Assembly (NCBI RefSeq): GCF_001467955.1
Contig: NZ_LNYR01000012.1
Coordinates: 653,887 to 717,886, forward strand
Length of the DNA: 64,000 nt
Direction of reading: 5' to 3'
Source: Legionella quateirensis
Lineage (GTDB): Bacteria; Pseudomonadota; Gammaproteobacteria; Legionellales; Legionellaceae
Part shown: one piece after another, positions 19,644 to 29,801 of the stretch
Layout: each line of letters begins with the position of its first letter
Numbering within the stretch: position 1 is the first letter of the stretch
Notes under the pieces: model-generated
Told to the model about the DNA's origin: nothing
Seen by the model: only the letters and a program-made list of their open reading frames with translations
Databases searched by the model: none
Made by a program: the position numbers and the translations under genes

Positions 19644-20369
19644 TTAACCTGTTTTATTAAAATAGATATCAAATCGAACAGTCTTACCTTCGATGCTGCT
19701 ATCAGGCACCATCAAAGGTTTTATTTTTTGTGGCCATTTTACAACAACTCTTTGTCTTGCATGAGATATGGCCACTTTTATTAAGTCTAATGCATCTTCA
19801 TCAGTTCCGATCATCTGCTGTAACGCCTGCATGTCTTTTTTAACCAGAGCCGATTTAGTACGCTGTGGATGCATGGGATCGATATAAATAACGTCTGGAT
19901 AATCCATATCGGCAAGATTATTTAAATAAAAACGAGCATCAGAAGCATAAAGTGATACCTTTAACTTTTGTTTGTCCAACTCATTCTGATGGAGAATTGC
20001 ATCGGATAACAATGCAGCCATTAGCGGGTTACGCTCCAACATTACAACCTGTGCCCCAAAACTGGCTAAAATCGCAGAATCTCTTCCCCACCCTGCTGTA
20101 GCATCCAGGATTTTAACGCCTTGAGCAGGCTTACAAGCACGAATTAGACCTTGTTTTTTCCCCTCCGATCGTCTTTTATTCCAGGTCGACGCACTAAAAT
20201 CTGCAGATAAAAGTGAGAAATTGGGTATTTTCAAAGCCAACTTATTTGAAGTTACATACAAACAGGTAGCGGCTTCTTTATCCAGAGTAAAATCAAGTTG
20301 CTTTGCCAGAAGAGCTGCTTCCTCTCTCAATTCCTCGCGTTCATATCCAACTGTTGTTATAGCACTCAT
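19644..20369 (-). CDS. rsmJ: 16S rRNA (guanine-1516-N2) methyltransferase
   Basis: RsmJ (241 aa) methylates G1516 of 16S rRNA using SAM. The signature elements are present: the SAM-binding DATAGWGRDSAILASFGAQV near residues 89-108, the acidic end of the second strand in MLERNP, and the DPMHP catalytic-type motif near residue 164 followed by KSALVKKDMQALQQ and VVVKWPQK. The start overlaps the gmhB stop by 4 nt, which makes this the last gene of the glyQ-glyS-gmhB-rsmJ run. Confidence 0.93.
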   Translation of the reverse strand: MSAITTVGYEREELREEAALLAKQLDFTLDKEAATCLYVTSNKLALKIPNFSLLSADFSASTWNKRRSEGKKQGLIRACKPAQGVKILDATAGWGRDSAILASFGAQVVMLERNPLMAALLSDAILHQNELDKQKLKVSLYASDARFYLNNLADMDYPDVIYIDPMHPQRTKSALVKKDMQALQQMIGTDEDALDLIKVAISHARQRVVVKWPQKIKPLMVPDSSIEGKTVRFDIYFNKTG

Positions 20370-20902
20370 GATTGCGACAAAAACTGATCGACATACTCTG
20401 CCAGGGAATTGTAGACAGGCACCTCAGGATATGCATTTAATCCGATAAGATCAGTCATCGAAGACAACACCATAACCGGACTTGCTCCAGCTGCATATGC
20501 AGCCTCAATATCAGATACTCGATCACCAATAAAAGGAACATTCTCAAGAGAACAATTAAACCTTTTAGCTAAGGCCAACAACATTCCAGGATTTGGTTTA
20601 CGACAACAACAATGCTCTGATGGAAGATGTATGCAATATTCAATCGCATCAATCTTGCCACCAGCAGATTGGACTGCCAGAATCATTTTCAAGTGAATTG
20701 CTGCCAGTTCATCTTCGGTATAAAGTCCTCTGGAAACACCTGACTGATTGGTAGCCACACCAATGGCGTATCCTGCCTTGCTCAGACGAGCAATAGCTTC
20801 TACGCTATCAGGAATCAGGATGAACTCATCTACACACTTTATATAGTGTAGTGAGTCCTGATTTATTATACCGTCACGATCCAGTAAAATTAATTGAGTC
20901 AT
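20366..20902 (-). CDS. gmhB: D-glycero-beta-D-manno-heptose-1,7-bisphosphate 7-phosphatase
   Basis: GmhB (178 aa) removes the C7 phosphate in the synthesis of ADP-heptose for the lipopolysaccharide inner core. The HAD-family nucleophile motif is LLDRDGIIN near residue 6, motif II is ATNQSG near 54, and motifs III/IV are CRKPNPGM near 107 and FIGDRVSDIEAA near 130. The zinc-binding cluster C-x-H...C-x-C is visible in CIHLPSEHCCC near residue 92. It overlaps glyS and rsmJ by 4 nt each, pointing to translational coupling. A histidinol-phosphatase activity is less likely given the zinc site. Confidence 0.92.
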   Translation of the reverse strand: MTQLILLDRDGIINQDSLHYIKCVDEFILIPDSVEAIARLSKAGYAIGVATNQSGVSRGLYTEDELAAIHLKMILAVQSAGGKIDAIEYCIHLPSEHCCCRKPNPGMLLALAKRFNCSLENVPFIGDRVSDIEAAYAAGASPVMVLSSMTDLIGLNAYPEVPVYNSLAEYVDQFLSQS

Positions 20903-22977
20903 AACAACTGTAACATTGAAATATCAGCAACGCCTTGTAGTAAATTATTTAATTTTGATAACAAGGCCAGACGATTCTTTTTCACTGCCGTATCTTCTAC
21001 CATAACCATTACATGATCAAAAAATGCATCTACAGGCTCTTTAAGGCTGGCTAACTGTTTAAGCAATGAACCATAGTTGGCATCTCTATATAAAGAATCA
21101 GTAGATTCTGTTACCGATTTTATATGAGTATACAGTGCTTTTTCGGCCCCTTCCTCTAGAATATTGACATTGATCTCCGCTTCCAAATCGCTTTTGTCTG
21201 CATGAGCCAATAGATTATTCACCCGTTTACATGCGGCAGAAAGCGATGCGGCTTCAGGCAGGGTAATAAAAAGTTTCAAAGCATTCAGTCGCAAATCCAA
21301 ATCATAGAGCCAGTCGTCCTGTCGAGCACGTACAGCTTGTACCAGATCAGCACTCACTCCCTGGCCTTGATAATAGGATTGCAGTCTCTCAAGGATAAAT
21401 ACCTTTAATTCAAGAGCAGCGGTCTTATCCATACTGACCGTATCGCCATAGTTTACTATGGCTTCATCAATCAATGTAGCTAAATTAAGAGGTAAAGGTG
21501 TCGCTATTAATAATCGGACTACAGCCAAAGCATGTCGTCGCAATTTGAACGGATCTTTCACTCCGGATGGTTTTTGGCCAATAGCGAAAATACCAACTAA
21601 TGTATCGATTCTATCAGCTAATGACAGTGCCAGTCCTAATCCTGATTCAGGAAGCATATCAGCAGCAAATCGAGGCATATATTGCTCGTTCAAAGCGTGT
21701 GCCACCGTAAGGTCTTCACCGTCATTTAACGCATAATAATAACCCATCAATCCTTGTAACTCAGGAAACTCGCCAACCATACCCGTCATCAGATCGCATT
21801 TACTTAATATCGCAGCGCGTTCTGCTTGCTTAATTGATAAATTAAGAGCCTGACTTAAATGATGCATCAACGCTTTTACCCGTAACGCCTTATCATGTAA
21901 AGTTCCAAGTTTTACCTGAAACACTACCTGTTCTGTTGAAGGTATATGTTCACTTAAAGGTTGCTTTTTATCCTGTCTGAAAAAAAATGCGGCATCACTT
22001 AATCTCGCACGCATCACTTTTTCATTACCTGCTACTACCTGCTGAGGGTTGGAACTGGCTATATTCGCTACTGTAATAAAATGCGGTAACAATGTACCGT
22101 GCTTATCCTTCAAGGCAAAACATTTTTGATGAGATTGCATTGAAGCAATTAATGCTTCAGCCGGGACATCCAGAAACTCTTTTTCAAAATTAGCTACTAA
22201 TGCCTGAGGCCATTCCACTATAGAGGTGACCTCATTAACCAAATCTTCAGGCATAATTGCACTGGCATGTAGCGACTCAGCTAATTGATTCACTTGCTCT
22301 TGAATCATACTTCGACGCGTTGCAAAATCAGCGATAACAAACGATTCACGCAGTTGATCTTCATAACTTCGAGCGTTGGTTATTTTTATTTTTTGTGGAT
22401 GGTGAAATCGATGTCCACGACTTTCACGTCCAGACTTAACACCAAGAATCTCATGCTCAAGAACTTCATCACCATAAAGCATTACCGCCCAATGAACGGG
22501 TCTGGCAAACTCTTCATCACCATCACCCCATCGCATGGGTTTAGCAATAGGAAGAGAGGCTATGGATTGAGCAACCAATGATGGTAATAAGGTCTTTGTT
22601 TGTGAACCTGTGTTTTGAATGTCACAAACCATCCAATCGCCCTTATCCGTTTGAATTCGGGTCAGTGCTTCCACAGAGACACCGCAGGATTTTGCAAAAC
22701 CTGTTAATGCAGGAGTAGGATTTCCATCCTTATCATACGCTGCAACCGCAGCTGGTCCTTTACGAGTCACCGTCTGACTTTCTTGCTCTGACTGTAAATC
22801 TCGAATTACAACAGCCAATCGTCTCGGAGTAGCGAATCGTTTCACTTCTCCATAACTTAGTTGCGCTTTATCTAATGCAGCGAGTAATTGATTAGCAAAT
22901 TCATCAGCCAAAGGCCAGACTGCAGCTGAGGGTAACTCTTCGCACCCTAACTCAAAAATAAAATCATTGACCATCAC
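20899..22977 (-). CDS. glyS: Glycyl-tRNA synthetase beta subunit
   Basis: The 692-residue beta subunit of the tetrameric (alpha2-beta2) bacterial enzyme binds tRNA(Gly). Typical features are the N-terminal [12 protein letters not shown], the segment [17 protein letters not shown] near residue 157, HHPQKIKI near 193, and an HD-like region with [17 protein letters not shown] near 330. The C-terminal anticodon-binding part contains [10 protein letters not shown]. Two adjacent methionines begin the frame, so the start is certain to within one codon. It overlaps the end of glyQ by 11-14 nt. Confidence 0.96.
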   Translation of the reverse strand: MMVNDFIFELGCEELPSAAVWPLADEFANQLLAALDKAQLSYGEVKRFATPRRLAVVIRDLQSEQESQTVTRKGPAAVAAYDKDGNPTPALTGFAKSCGVSVEALTRIQTDKGDWMVCDIQNTGSQTKTLLPSLVAQSIASLPIAKPMRWGDGDEEFARPVHWAVMLYGDEVLEHEILGVKSGRESRGHRFHHPQKIKITNARSYEDQLRESFVIADFATRRSMIQEQVNQLAESLHASAIMPEDLVNEVTSIVEWPQALVANFEKEFLDVPAEALIASMQSHQKCFALKDKHGTLLPHFITVANIASSNPQQVVAGNEKVMRARLSDAAFFFRQDKKQPLSEHIPSTEQVVFQVKLGTLHDKALRVKALMHHLSQALNLSIKQAERAAILSKCDLMTGMVGEFPELQGLMGYYYALNDGEDLTVAHALNEQYMPRFAADMLPESGLGLALSLADRIDTLVGIFAIGQKPSGVKDPFKLRRHALAVVRLLIATPLPLNLATLIDEAIVNYGDTVSMDKTAALELKVFILERLQSYYQGQGVSADLVQAVRARQDDWLYDLDLRLNALKLFITLPEAASLSAACKRVNNLLAHADKSDLEAEINVNILEEGAEKALYTHIKSVTESTDSLYRDANYGSLLKQLASLKEPVDAFFDHVMVMVEDTAVKKNRLALLSKLNNLLQGVADISMLQLL

Positions 22978-23869
22978 ACACCTTTTGCATAGGGAAGCCC
23001 AAAGCTTCTCGAGCTTGATAATAAGCCTGAGCTACTGCTCTTGAAAGCTGTCTTACACGAAGAATAAAACGTTGTCTTTCAGTAACGGATATTGCTTTAC
23101 GTGCATCAAGTAAATTGAATGAATGTGAAGCTTTCATTACCATTTCATAAGCAGGAAGGGGCAGCTGCAAAGAAATCAGTTTTTGTGCCTCACTTTCGTA
23201 ATAATCAAATTGTTTAAATAATTCTTCAACATTGGCATGCTCAAAATTATATGCCGACATTTCAACTTCATTTTGATGAAATACATCACCATAAGTCACA
23301 ATACCCTGTGAATTTTTACACCAGGGTAATTCAAACAAATTATCAACACCCAAGACAAACATGGATATTCGTTCAAGTCCATAAGTTAATTCGCCAGTGA
23401 CGGGTTTACATGCCAAACCACCTACCTGTTGGAAATAGGTAAACTGAGAAACCTCCATACCATTTTGCCAGACTTCCCAACCTAACCCCCATGCGCCCAA
23501 TGTTGGGGACTCCCAGTTATCCTCAACAAAGCGAATATCATCCGCCAGTGGATCAACACCCAAAGCGCGCAATGAATCAAGATATTTTTCCTGAATGTCC
23601 AGAGGAGAAGGTTTGAGTACTACCTGAAATTGATAGTAATGCTGAACTCTATTGGGGTTTTCACCATAACGTCCATCAGTAGGTCTTCTGGAGGGTTGCA
23701 CGTAAGCCGCTGACCACGGTTCAGGACCAATAGCCCTTAAAAAAGTTGCAGGATGAAAAGTACCTGCCCCAACTTCCATATCCAGAGGTTGTAACAAAAC
23801 ACAACCTTGAGCAGCCCAATATTGCTGCAGCGTTAATATGATTTCTTGAAATGTAGTTGGTTTTGTCAT
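22964..23869 (-). CDS. glyQ: Glycyl-tRNA synthetase alpha subunit
   Basis: GlyQ (301 aa) carries the class II catalytic core that forms glycyl-adenylate. Recognisable segments are [18 protein letters not shown] at the start, [19 protein letters not shown] near residues 33-51, [17 protein letters not shown] near 57 and [20 protein letters not shown] near 130, which covers the class II motifs. It leads the glyQ-glyS-gmhB-rsmJ cluster. A strong inverted repeat lies about 90-130 bp before its start, separating it from the dsbA2-like gene upstream. Confidence 0.97.
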   Translation of the reverse strand: MTKPTTFQEIILTLQQYWAAQGCVLLQPLDMEVGAGTFHPATFLRAIGPEPWSAAYVQPSRRPTDGRYGENPNRVQHYYQFQVVLKPSPLDIQEKYLDSLRALGVDPLADDIRFVEDNWESPTLGAWGLGWEVWQNGMEVSQFTYFQQVGGLACKPVTGELTYGLERISMFVLGVDNLFELPWCKNSQGIVTYGDVFHQNEVEMSAYNFEHANVEELFKQFDYYESEAQKLISLQLPLPAYEMVMKASHSFNLLDARKAISVTERQRFILRVRQLSRAVAQAYYQAREALGFPMQKVCDGQ

Positions 23870-23958
23870 GAAAATCTCAAAATTAACAAGTACGAGGTTT
23901 AGCGTAACACCCCGAATAATCTTATTGCTTGATGATACATATCATCAACCCGAATTAA

Positions 23959-23995
23959 ATTTATTGAGACTACGCACAACATAGTCTCAATAAAT
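23959..23995 (-). terminator. Inverted repeat between dsbA2-like gene and glyQ
   Basis: Arms 23959-23972 and 23982-23995 are perfectly complementary over 14 bp (ATTTATTGAGACTA) with a 9-nt loop. The hairpin lies about 80 bp past the stop of the dsbA2-like gene and upstream of glyQ, so it probably ends that transcript; the T-run after the stem is short. Confidence 0.6.
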
Positions 23996-24072
23996 CAGTA
24001 CTTTTGGTAATTCATTTCGTTCGGGACAACGGTTTTAGATCCCGCATCACTCAGATGGGTTACTGAATTACT

Positions 24073-24858
24073 CTAGTTTCCAGCTGCTTTCTTTATAAGT
24101 TCCTGTAATGACTCTTCACTTGCTGCACCGGGAATAAATGAAGGCTCAGTTCCCGTTTTAAATTTGCCATCAGGAGTAGATGCAACGATAAAAGCAGGAG
24201 TTCCCATCAAGTGTAATTTTTCAGCCAATTGTCGATTCGCTTCCAGAATATCAGTTACATCTTTACTGTCCATGTCTTTCTTCAGCTTATCCATATTCAA
24301 GCCTAATGATTTAGCAGCATCCATGACTAATTGATCATCAAGACGCTTTTCAATTTTCAATAAGGCCTCATGCATAGGTTGATATTTACCTTGCATGCCT
24401 GCAGCAAGAGCGGCTCTTGAAGCCATTTCAGAGCTTTTGCCAAAAATAGGGAATTCTTTATAAATTACTCTTAAATCAGAATCTTTTTTAACTAAACTAT
24501 CAATTATTGGAGACATTTTTTTACAGTGAATGCATTGATAATCGAAAAACTCTACTATGGTGACAGATCCCTTGGCATTACCCACCGTTGTCAGTTTACT
24601 TTGAAAGAGTTGATCTGCGTTTTCCAATATTGCGGACTGTGCCTGCTGTTGCATATTTTGTTGTTGCTTTTGTTGTAATGCTTGAGAAGCTTCCAACAGA
24701 ACCTCCGGGTTACTGACCAGATAATCATGAACTATTTTTTCAATTTCTTTTTTTTGAGCATCAGACATAGGGGTGGTTGTAGCATCAGCGGCCATGGTCA
24801 TGGGTGATACTAAAGAAGTTGCCAGTGCTCCTGCGGTTAAAAATTTTGAAAATTTCAC
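24073..24858 (-). CDS. dsbA2: Periplasmic DsbA-family thiol oxidoreductase (DsbA2/Com1 type)
   Basis: The 261-residue product is exported: it has a basic start and a hydrophobic stretch ending near AMA-type residues (TMAADA, about 21-26). A Gln-rich helical N-terminal region (about 30-90) precedes the thioredoxin fold and corresponds to the dimerisation domain of Com1/DsbA2 proteins. The active site is CIHC at residues 109-112, and the cis-proline loop is MGTPAF near residue 218. In L. pneumophila the homologue is reported to act both as a disulfide oxidase and isomerase and to matter for Dot/Icm function; carry-over to this protein is inference. The gene stands alone, between uvrD and glyQ on the same strand. 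Confidence 0.88.
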   Translation of the reverse strand: MKFSKFLTAGALATSLVSPMTMAADATTTPMSDAQKKEIEKIVHDYLVSNPEVLLEASQALQQKQQQNMQQQAQSAILENADQLFQSKLTTVGNAKGSVTIVEFFDYQCIHCKKMSPIIDSLVKKDSDLRVIYKEFPIFGKSSEMASRAALAAGMQGKYQPMHEALLKIEKRLDDQLVMDAAKSLGLNMDKLKKDMDSKDVTDILEANRQLAEKLHLMGTPAFIVASTPDGKFKTGTEPSFIPGAASEESLQELIKKAAGN

Positions 24859-25065
24859 ACAATTCCCCTTATTAATGGTTAACTAATAATTTAAGTTAAT
24901 ATCGGCAGTTTACTCAAATAGATTCACTACCGCACTGAATTTTAATTGAATCCAGTTTCTTTAGCCAGTCGCACCCTAGCATCGACAAGAGAAAAATTCA
25001 ACATTAAATAACGAATACTTACAAAGACTAATGCTCTTTTCGTTAACCTGGGTACAACCGTTACT

Positions 25066-27246
25066 TTAAAAATGAGAACATTCACCAACAACTGTTAAAT
25101 TAGCATAGGCCAAAACCAGCCATTTTACCCCATGTTCACTAAATTTAACCTGCACTCGTGTATGAGCGCCACTTCCTTCAACCGCAAGAACAACACCTTG
25201 TCCAAATTTTGCATGAACGACATTTTGTCCCATCGGTATTCCTGAAGATTCGGCTGCCGAAGGAATTGGACTTCGTGAACTTGTCCCAGGCTTAAATCGT
25301 GCCTTGACACGCACTTCATCTATCAGTTGTTCGGGTAATTCACGTAAAAAACGTGATGGTCTATGATATTCCTCTCGCCCATATTGTCGCCGGACTTCAG
25401 CATAGGACAGGATCAGTTTGCGCATAGCCCGAGTCATTCCGACATAACACAGCCGACGCTCCTCTTCCAAACGCCCCGGCTCTTCTAGAGATTGCTTTCC
25501 TGGAAAGACCCCTTCTTCCATACCGACCAAAAATACTATGGGAAATTCAAGGCCTTTGGCTGCATGTAAGGTCATTAAATGGACGTAGCGTTCATGTTCC
25601 TCCGCCTGCATCTCACCGGCTTCAAGTGATGCATGAGCTAAAAATGCATTGACCAGAGGTAGTTCATCTTCTTCATCCTGCTCGTATCGGAATTGTTTGG
25701 CCGCATTAATTAACTCCTGAAGGTTATCGAGCCGTGACTCCGATTTATCCCCTTTAATTTTGCTAAAGTGTGCATAAAGTCCACTTAATTGAATGACCTC
25801 TGATAATTGCTCATCCAATTCCATAGAGACCGTTTTAATCTGTAATCGTTCAATCAATTCAATAAATCGCGATAAGGACGAACCGGATCTCTGTGCCATT
25901 TCCCCTGATTGTAAAAGATGCTTCGCGGCATTCCATAATGAGCACTGCTCTGTTTTGGCATGATATCGCAAATCTTCCAGTGTTTTTTCGCCGATTCCAC
26001 GAGTAGGGAAATTAACTACCCGCTCAAATGCCGTGTCATCATTGGTATTCACCAGCAAACGCAGATATGCCAAAGTATCTTTGACCTCTGCCCTATCAAA
26101 AAATCGTACTCCGCCATAAATTCGGTATGCAATCCCTGAACGCAATAATGCTTCTTCTAATACTCGTGATTGCGCATTTGAACGATACAGTATGGCAATT
26201 TCATCAGCGCTACATCCCTGGTTAATCTCCATCATAATCCGCTCTGCGACAAAGCGGGCTTCTTCCAACTCATTAAATGCACTGTATACAATTATTTTTT
26301 CACCAGTGCTCCCAGCAGTCCATAAGTCTTTACCCATACGTGAGTTGTTATTGGTAATTAATGCATTAGCTGCTTCAAGAATGGTCGCAGTCGAGCGATA
26401 ATTTTGTTCTAATCTGATGATATGAGTATCTTTAAAATCTGTAGAAAATTTCTGAATGTTTTCTACCTTTGCGCCACGCCAGCCATAAATGGATTGATCG
26501 TCATCCCCTACCGCCAATACCGGAGTATTATCCCCTGCAAGCAAACGTATCCAGGCGTATTGGATCGTATTGGTATCCTGAAACTCATCAACCAGAATAG
26601 CCTGAAATCGTTGCCGGTAATGCGCCAGAATCTCCGGATTATCTCTCAATAATTCGTGGGTCCTCAATAAGAGTTCTGCAAAATCAATAACACCAGCTGT
26701 TTGACAAGCCTGCTCATAGGCACTATAGATTGCAACCAAAGTTTTTGTTGGCCCATAAGATAAGGCATTCACGTGTTGAGGTCTTATACCTTCATCTTTC
26801 CTGCCATTAATAAAAGACTGGGCTTGTTTTACTGGCCATTGATCAGAATCCAGATTTAACGAAGCGATGACTCTTTTTATCACTCGAGCCTGATCTTCAG
26901 AATCCAGAATATGGAACTGTTCTGGTAAACGAGCTTCCTGATAATGACGACGCAACAAACGGTGACATAAGCCATGGAATGTTCCAACCCAGAGCCCCAT
27001 TATTGGTGCAGTCAGCATGCTGCTTAATCGTGTACGCATTTCACCAGCAGCCTTGTTTGTAAAAGTTACGGCCAGAATTCCATGTGGTGAAAGATGTTCT
27101 TTTTCGATTAACCAAGCAATACGACTTACCAATACTCGCGTTTTACCGCTCCCGGCGCCAGCCAAAACCAACATGTTGTTTAAAGGTGCGGTAACAGCTT
27201 CACATTGTCTTTCATTCAAGCCTTTAAGGAGTGCTGTCATGATCAT
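25066..27246 (-). CDS. uvrD: DNA helicase II
   Basis: UvrD (726 aa) is an SF1A 3'-5' helicase for nucleotide excision and mismatch repair. Motifs are Walker A AGAGSGKTR near residue 30, motif Ia AVTFTNKAAGEMR, motif II VDEFQDTN near 220, motif III AVGDDDQSIYGWRGA near 246, motif IV YRSNAQSR, motif V LMTLHAAKGLEFPIVF near 560 and motif VI EERRLCYVGMTRA near 605. The C-terminal tail has the Tudor-like VVHAKFGQGVVLAVEG. Rep has a similar core, but the length and C-terminal domain favour UvrD. It diverges from the hydrolase gene at 27441. Confidence 0.95.
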   Translation of the reverse strand: MIMTALLKGLNERQCEAVTAPLNNMLVLAGAGSGKTRVLVSRIAWLIEKEHLSPHGILAVTFTNKAAGEMRTRLSSMLTAPIMGLWVGTFHGLCHRLLRRHYQEARLPEQFHILDSEDQARVIKRVIASLNLDSDQWPVKQAQSFINGRKDEGIRPQHVNALSYGPTKTLVAIYSAYEQACQTAGVIDFAELLLRTHELLRDNPEILAHYRQRFQAILVDEFQDTNTIQYAWIRLLAGDNTPVLAVGDDDQSIYGWRGAKVENIQKFSTDFKDTHIIRLEQNYRSTATILEAANALITNNNSRMGKDLWTAGSTGEKIIVYSAFNELEEARFVAERIMMEINQGCSADEIAILYRSNAQSRVLEEALLRSGIAYRIYGGVRFFDRAEVKDTLAYLRLLVNTNDDTAFERVVNFPTRGIGEKTLEDLRYHAKTEQCSLWNAAKHLLQSGEMAQRSGSSLSRFIELIERLQIKTVSMELDEQLSEVIQLSGLYAHFSKIKGDKSESRLDNLQELINAAKQFRYEQDEEDELPLVNAFLAHASLEAGEMQAEEHERYVHLMTLHAAKGLEFPIVFLVGMEEGVFPGKQSLEEPGRLEEERRLCYVGMTRAMRKLILSYAEVRRQYGREEYHRPSRFLRELPEQLIDEVRVKARFKPGTSSRSPIPSAAESSGIPMGQNVVHAKFGQGVVLAVEGSGAHTRVQVKFSEHGVKWLVLAYANLTVVGECSHF

Positions 27247-27440
27247 AAATTAATTCCAATCGAACATAGAGAGCGCATTATCTTCAATTTAACTCATAAA
27301 GACAAAGGTAATATTCAGGTCTCTGATATAAATTTCAGCTGACACTGCTATTGCTTTAAAGCTATACAGAGCGCAGAATAATGTGATTTCTGTATTGCAG
27401 TTAATTAAAGTATAATATACAAAAATTCTAAAGGACTAAT

Positions 27441-28400
27441 ATGCATTCCCTCTACCCAGCAATTAAACCTTATGCCCAACATGAGATCATGGTAAGCAAA
27501 CCCCATGTACTCTATGTTGAAGAAACAGGGAATCCGGAAGGAATTCCTGTGATCGTCCTGCATCCAGGACCAGGGGCTGAAGCGGATCCGCATCTAAGAC
27601 GTTTTTTTGATCCGCAGCGTTATCGAATAATCCTGTTTGACCAACGAGGTTGTGGACGTTCTACTCCCCATCTTGAAATTAAAGAAAATACTACGTCATT
27701 ACTGCTGGATGATATTGATGCAATTAGAGATTTCCTGAAGCTATCCGAGTTTGTAATTTGCGGTGGTGGCTGGGGCTCATTATTAGCATTACTTTATGCC
27801 CAAAAATTCCCTCAACAAATTAAAGCATTACTGTTGCATCAAATCTTTTTAGGCAGACAACAGGATATTGATTGGTTCTACAAACATGGCGCAAGTCTCG
27901 TTTACCCTGATTATTGGCAAGAATTTATTAGTCTGGTTCCAGAGAACATGCTCCATAATGTTCCGCAATTTTATGCAGATTGTCTGCAAGGTTCCAATGA
28001 TCTGATTCGAATGAGTGCTGCAAAAAACTGGGCACTATGGCAAGCACGATGCAGCAGTTTACAACCGCATCTCTACGTCATTGATCAATACAGCGATCCT
28101 CATTTTGCCCTTGCTCTTGCTACCCTGGAATCACATTTCATCAATAATCATTATTTTATCGAAGAAAATCAGGTGATGGCACAAGTGAATAAAATCAGAC
28201 ACATTCCCACTTATATTGTACACGGACGATTTGATCTGGTGAGCCCATTAGCCAGTGCGTGGGAGCTTCATCAGGCAATTCCCGCATCAAATCTTAGAAT
28301 TGTACGCGATGCAGGGCATTCTGACAGAGAGTCTGGAATAATTGATGCGCTGATTTATGCGACCAAAGAGATTTCGAAACAAGGATTGGATGCATGTTAA
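27441..28400 (+). CDS. Proline iminopeptidase-like alpha/beta hydrolase lacking the catalytic serine
   Basis: The 319-residue protein follows the proline iminopeptidase (S33) template: PHLRRFFDPQRYRIILFDQRGCGRS is recognisable near residues 50-74. However, the nucleophile elbow, normally GGSWGS, reads GGGWGS here, with Gly at position 110 (codon GGC at 27768-27770). The usual HGGPGGG loop reads HPGPGAE near residue 41. The Asp and His of the triad appear to remain in VHGRFDLVSP and DAGHSD. It is therefore probably not a peptidase and may be a binding protein or a decaying enzyme. The frame is otherwise intact. AAGGA lies 5 to 9 nt before the start, and it overlaps dtd by 7 nt. Confidence 0.85.
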   Translation: MHSLYPAIKPYAQHEIMVSKPHVLYVEETGNPEGIPVIVLHPGPGAEADPHLRRFFDPQRYRIILFDQRGCGRSTPHLEIKENTTSLLLDDIDAIRDFLKLSEFVICGGGWGSLLALLYAQKFPQQIKALLLHQIFLGRQQDIDWFYKHGASLVYPDYWQEFISLVPENMLHNVPQFYADCLQGSNDLIRMSAAKNWALWQARCSSLQPHLYVIDQYSDPHFALALATLESHFINNHYFIEENQVMAQVNKIRHIPTYIVHGRFDLVSPLASAWELHQAIPASNLRIVRDAGHSDRESGIIDALIYATKEISKQGLDAC

Positions 28401-28831
28401 CGGTTATTCAACGTGTTACCGAGGCGCGAGTTGAAGTAAATAAAACTACGATAGGTAAAATAGAGCAAGGATTGATGATCCTTTGCGGATTCGAACCTGA
28501 TGATACTGAGAATCAATTAAAACGTATGCTCGATAAGTGCATCAACTACCGTATTTTTGATGATGGCCAGGGCAAAATGAATTTAAGTCTGAAAGAGGTC
28601 AATGGAGGGCTTTTATTAGTACCGCAATTTACTTTAATGGCTGATACGCAAAAAGGCCTCCGGCCAAGCTTTTCAAATGCTGCACCACCTGAACTGGGAC
28701 GACAACTCTTCGATCAATTATTGAGCATGGCTCATCAGGCCTATCCCAAGACAGAATGTGGAAGTTTTGGAGCCAACATGCAGGTTCATCTGTGTAACGA
28801 TGGACCAGTTACCTTTTTAATGAAGTTTTAA
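28394..28831 (+). CDS. dtd: D-aminoacyl-tRNA deacylase
   Basis: Dtd (145 aa) hydrolyses D-aminoacyl-tRNAs and mischarged Gly-tRNA(Ala), keeping D-amino acids out of translation. The length and the C-terminal cis-proline motif NDGPVTF (near residue 135) are canonical, as is KGLRPSFSNAAPP near 86. In the other active-site motif, usually SQFT, residue 77 is proline (PQFT; codon CCG at 28622-28624), while Gln78 and Thr80 are kept. Whether this changes activity is unclear. The start overlaps the end of the hydrolase gene, so the two are coupled. Confidence 0.93.
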   Translation: MLTVIQRVTEARVEVNKTTIGKIEQGLMILCGFEPDDTENQLKRMLDKCINYRIFDDGQGKMNLSLKEVNGGLLLVPQFTLMADTQKGLRPSFSNAAPPELGRQLFDQLLSMAHQAYPKTECGSFGANMQVHLCNDGPVTFLMKF

Positions 28832-28981
28832 ATCCAATCAAGATAATTCATACCTCAAACACGATTAGACCATCCTGGTTTATAGTTACAGGACTTACGA
28901 ATTTCTTATCATAAGAGCTGTTTGCAAGAATCATAAACTGGTGTAACATCGATTTAAGTATCTAATAATTAGAAAAAAATT

Positions 28982-29734
28982 ATGCGCTTAATTGTAACAT
29001 GTGCAACTATGGTGAGTTCTTTATTGTTAACAGGATGTGCTCATAAAGGGACTAATCCCATAGACCCTTATGAGCCATTTAATCGCAAAGTTCATAACTT
29101 TAATATGGCTTTTGATGCGACCATGTTAAAACCCCCAACAAAACTTTATGTTGCGGTTGTACCTGCAGTAGTTCGTAAAGGGGTTGATAATGCATTTAAT
29201 AACCTCGATATGATACCCACTGTTGCAAATGATATATTGCAAGCTAAAGGAAAATGGGCAATAAGGGACTCTTGGCGTTTTGCCATTAACTCGACCATTG
29301 GTGTGGTTGGGATATTCGATGTGGCCAATAAATTCGGACTGCCCCCTCATTATAATGATTTAGGGCTTACATTTGCCAAGTGGGGTGATAAAAAATCACC
29401 CTATATTGTCATACCCTTCCTAGGTCCCAGTACAGTCAGAGACGGCTCGGGATGGCTGTTCCAATTCGCCCTCTGGAGTCCTTATGTTTATATGAACAAT
29501 GATGCTCTTGCCTTTGGATTGATTGGGTTAAGATATGTTGACTTGCGTTCACAACTTTTTGAAACGGAACGTTTAATGAATGAAGCATTAGATCAATATT
29601 CATTTATTCGTGATGCCTATTTACAGCATAGAACGTACCTGATTACCGGAGCGGAACAAGACAATGGTTCTCTCTATGCTCAAGATGTTCAGGCAGATGA
29701 ATCAGCAGCAGCCAACGATTATGTTGATGAATAA
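28982..29734 (+). CDS. mlaA: MlaA (VacJ) outer-membrane lipoprotein
   Basis: MlaA (250 aa) sits in the outer membrane with porins and removes misplaced phospholipids from the outer leaflet, passing them to the Mla pathway. The lipobox LLTGC puts the lipidated cysteine at residue 19. The family core DPYEPFNRKVHNFN (about 28-41) and DSWRFAINSTIGVVGIFDVA (about 98-117) are present, together with GPSTVRDGSGW near 150. The remaining mla genes are not in the window. It lies 150 bp after dtd and ends at a strong terminator, so it is probably a single-gene unit. Confidence 0.93.
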   Translation: MRLIVTCATMVSSLLLTGCAHKGTNPIDPYEPFNRKVHNFNMAFDATMLKPPTKLYVAVVPAVVRKGVDNAFNNLDMIPTVANDILQAKGKWAIRDSWRFAINSTIGVVGIFDVANKFGLPPHYNDLGLTFAKWGDKKSPYIVIPFLGPSTVRDGSGWLFQFALWSPYVYMNNDALAFGLIGLRYVDLRSQLFETERLMNEALDQYSFIRDAYLQHRTYLITGAEQDNGSLYAQDVQADESAAANDYVDE

Positions 29735-29740
29735 ATCCTG

Positions 29741-29783
29741 AAAATCAGCACCATGCCACAGTGTTGCATGGTGCTGATTTTTT
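29741..29783 (+). terminator. Rho-independent terminator of mlaA
   Basis: AATCAGCACCATGC and GCATGGTGCTGATT pair perfectly around a short loop, and a run of T follows directly. It begins a few bases after the mlaA stop. Confidence 0.9.
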
Positions 29784-29801
29784 AGATGAATGCTCAGAAT
29801 T

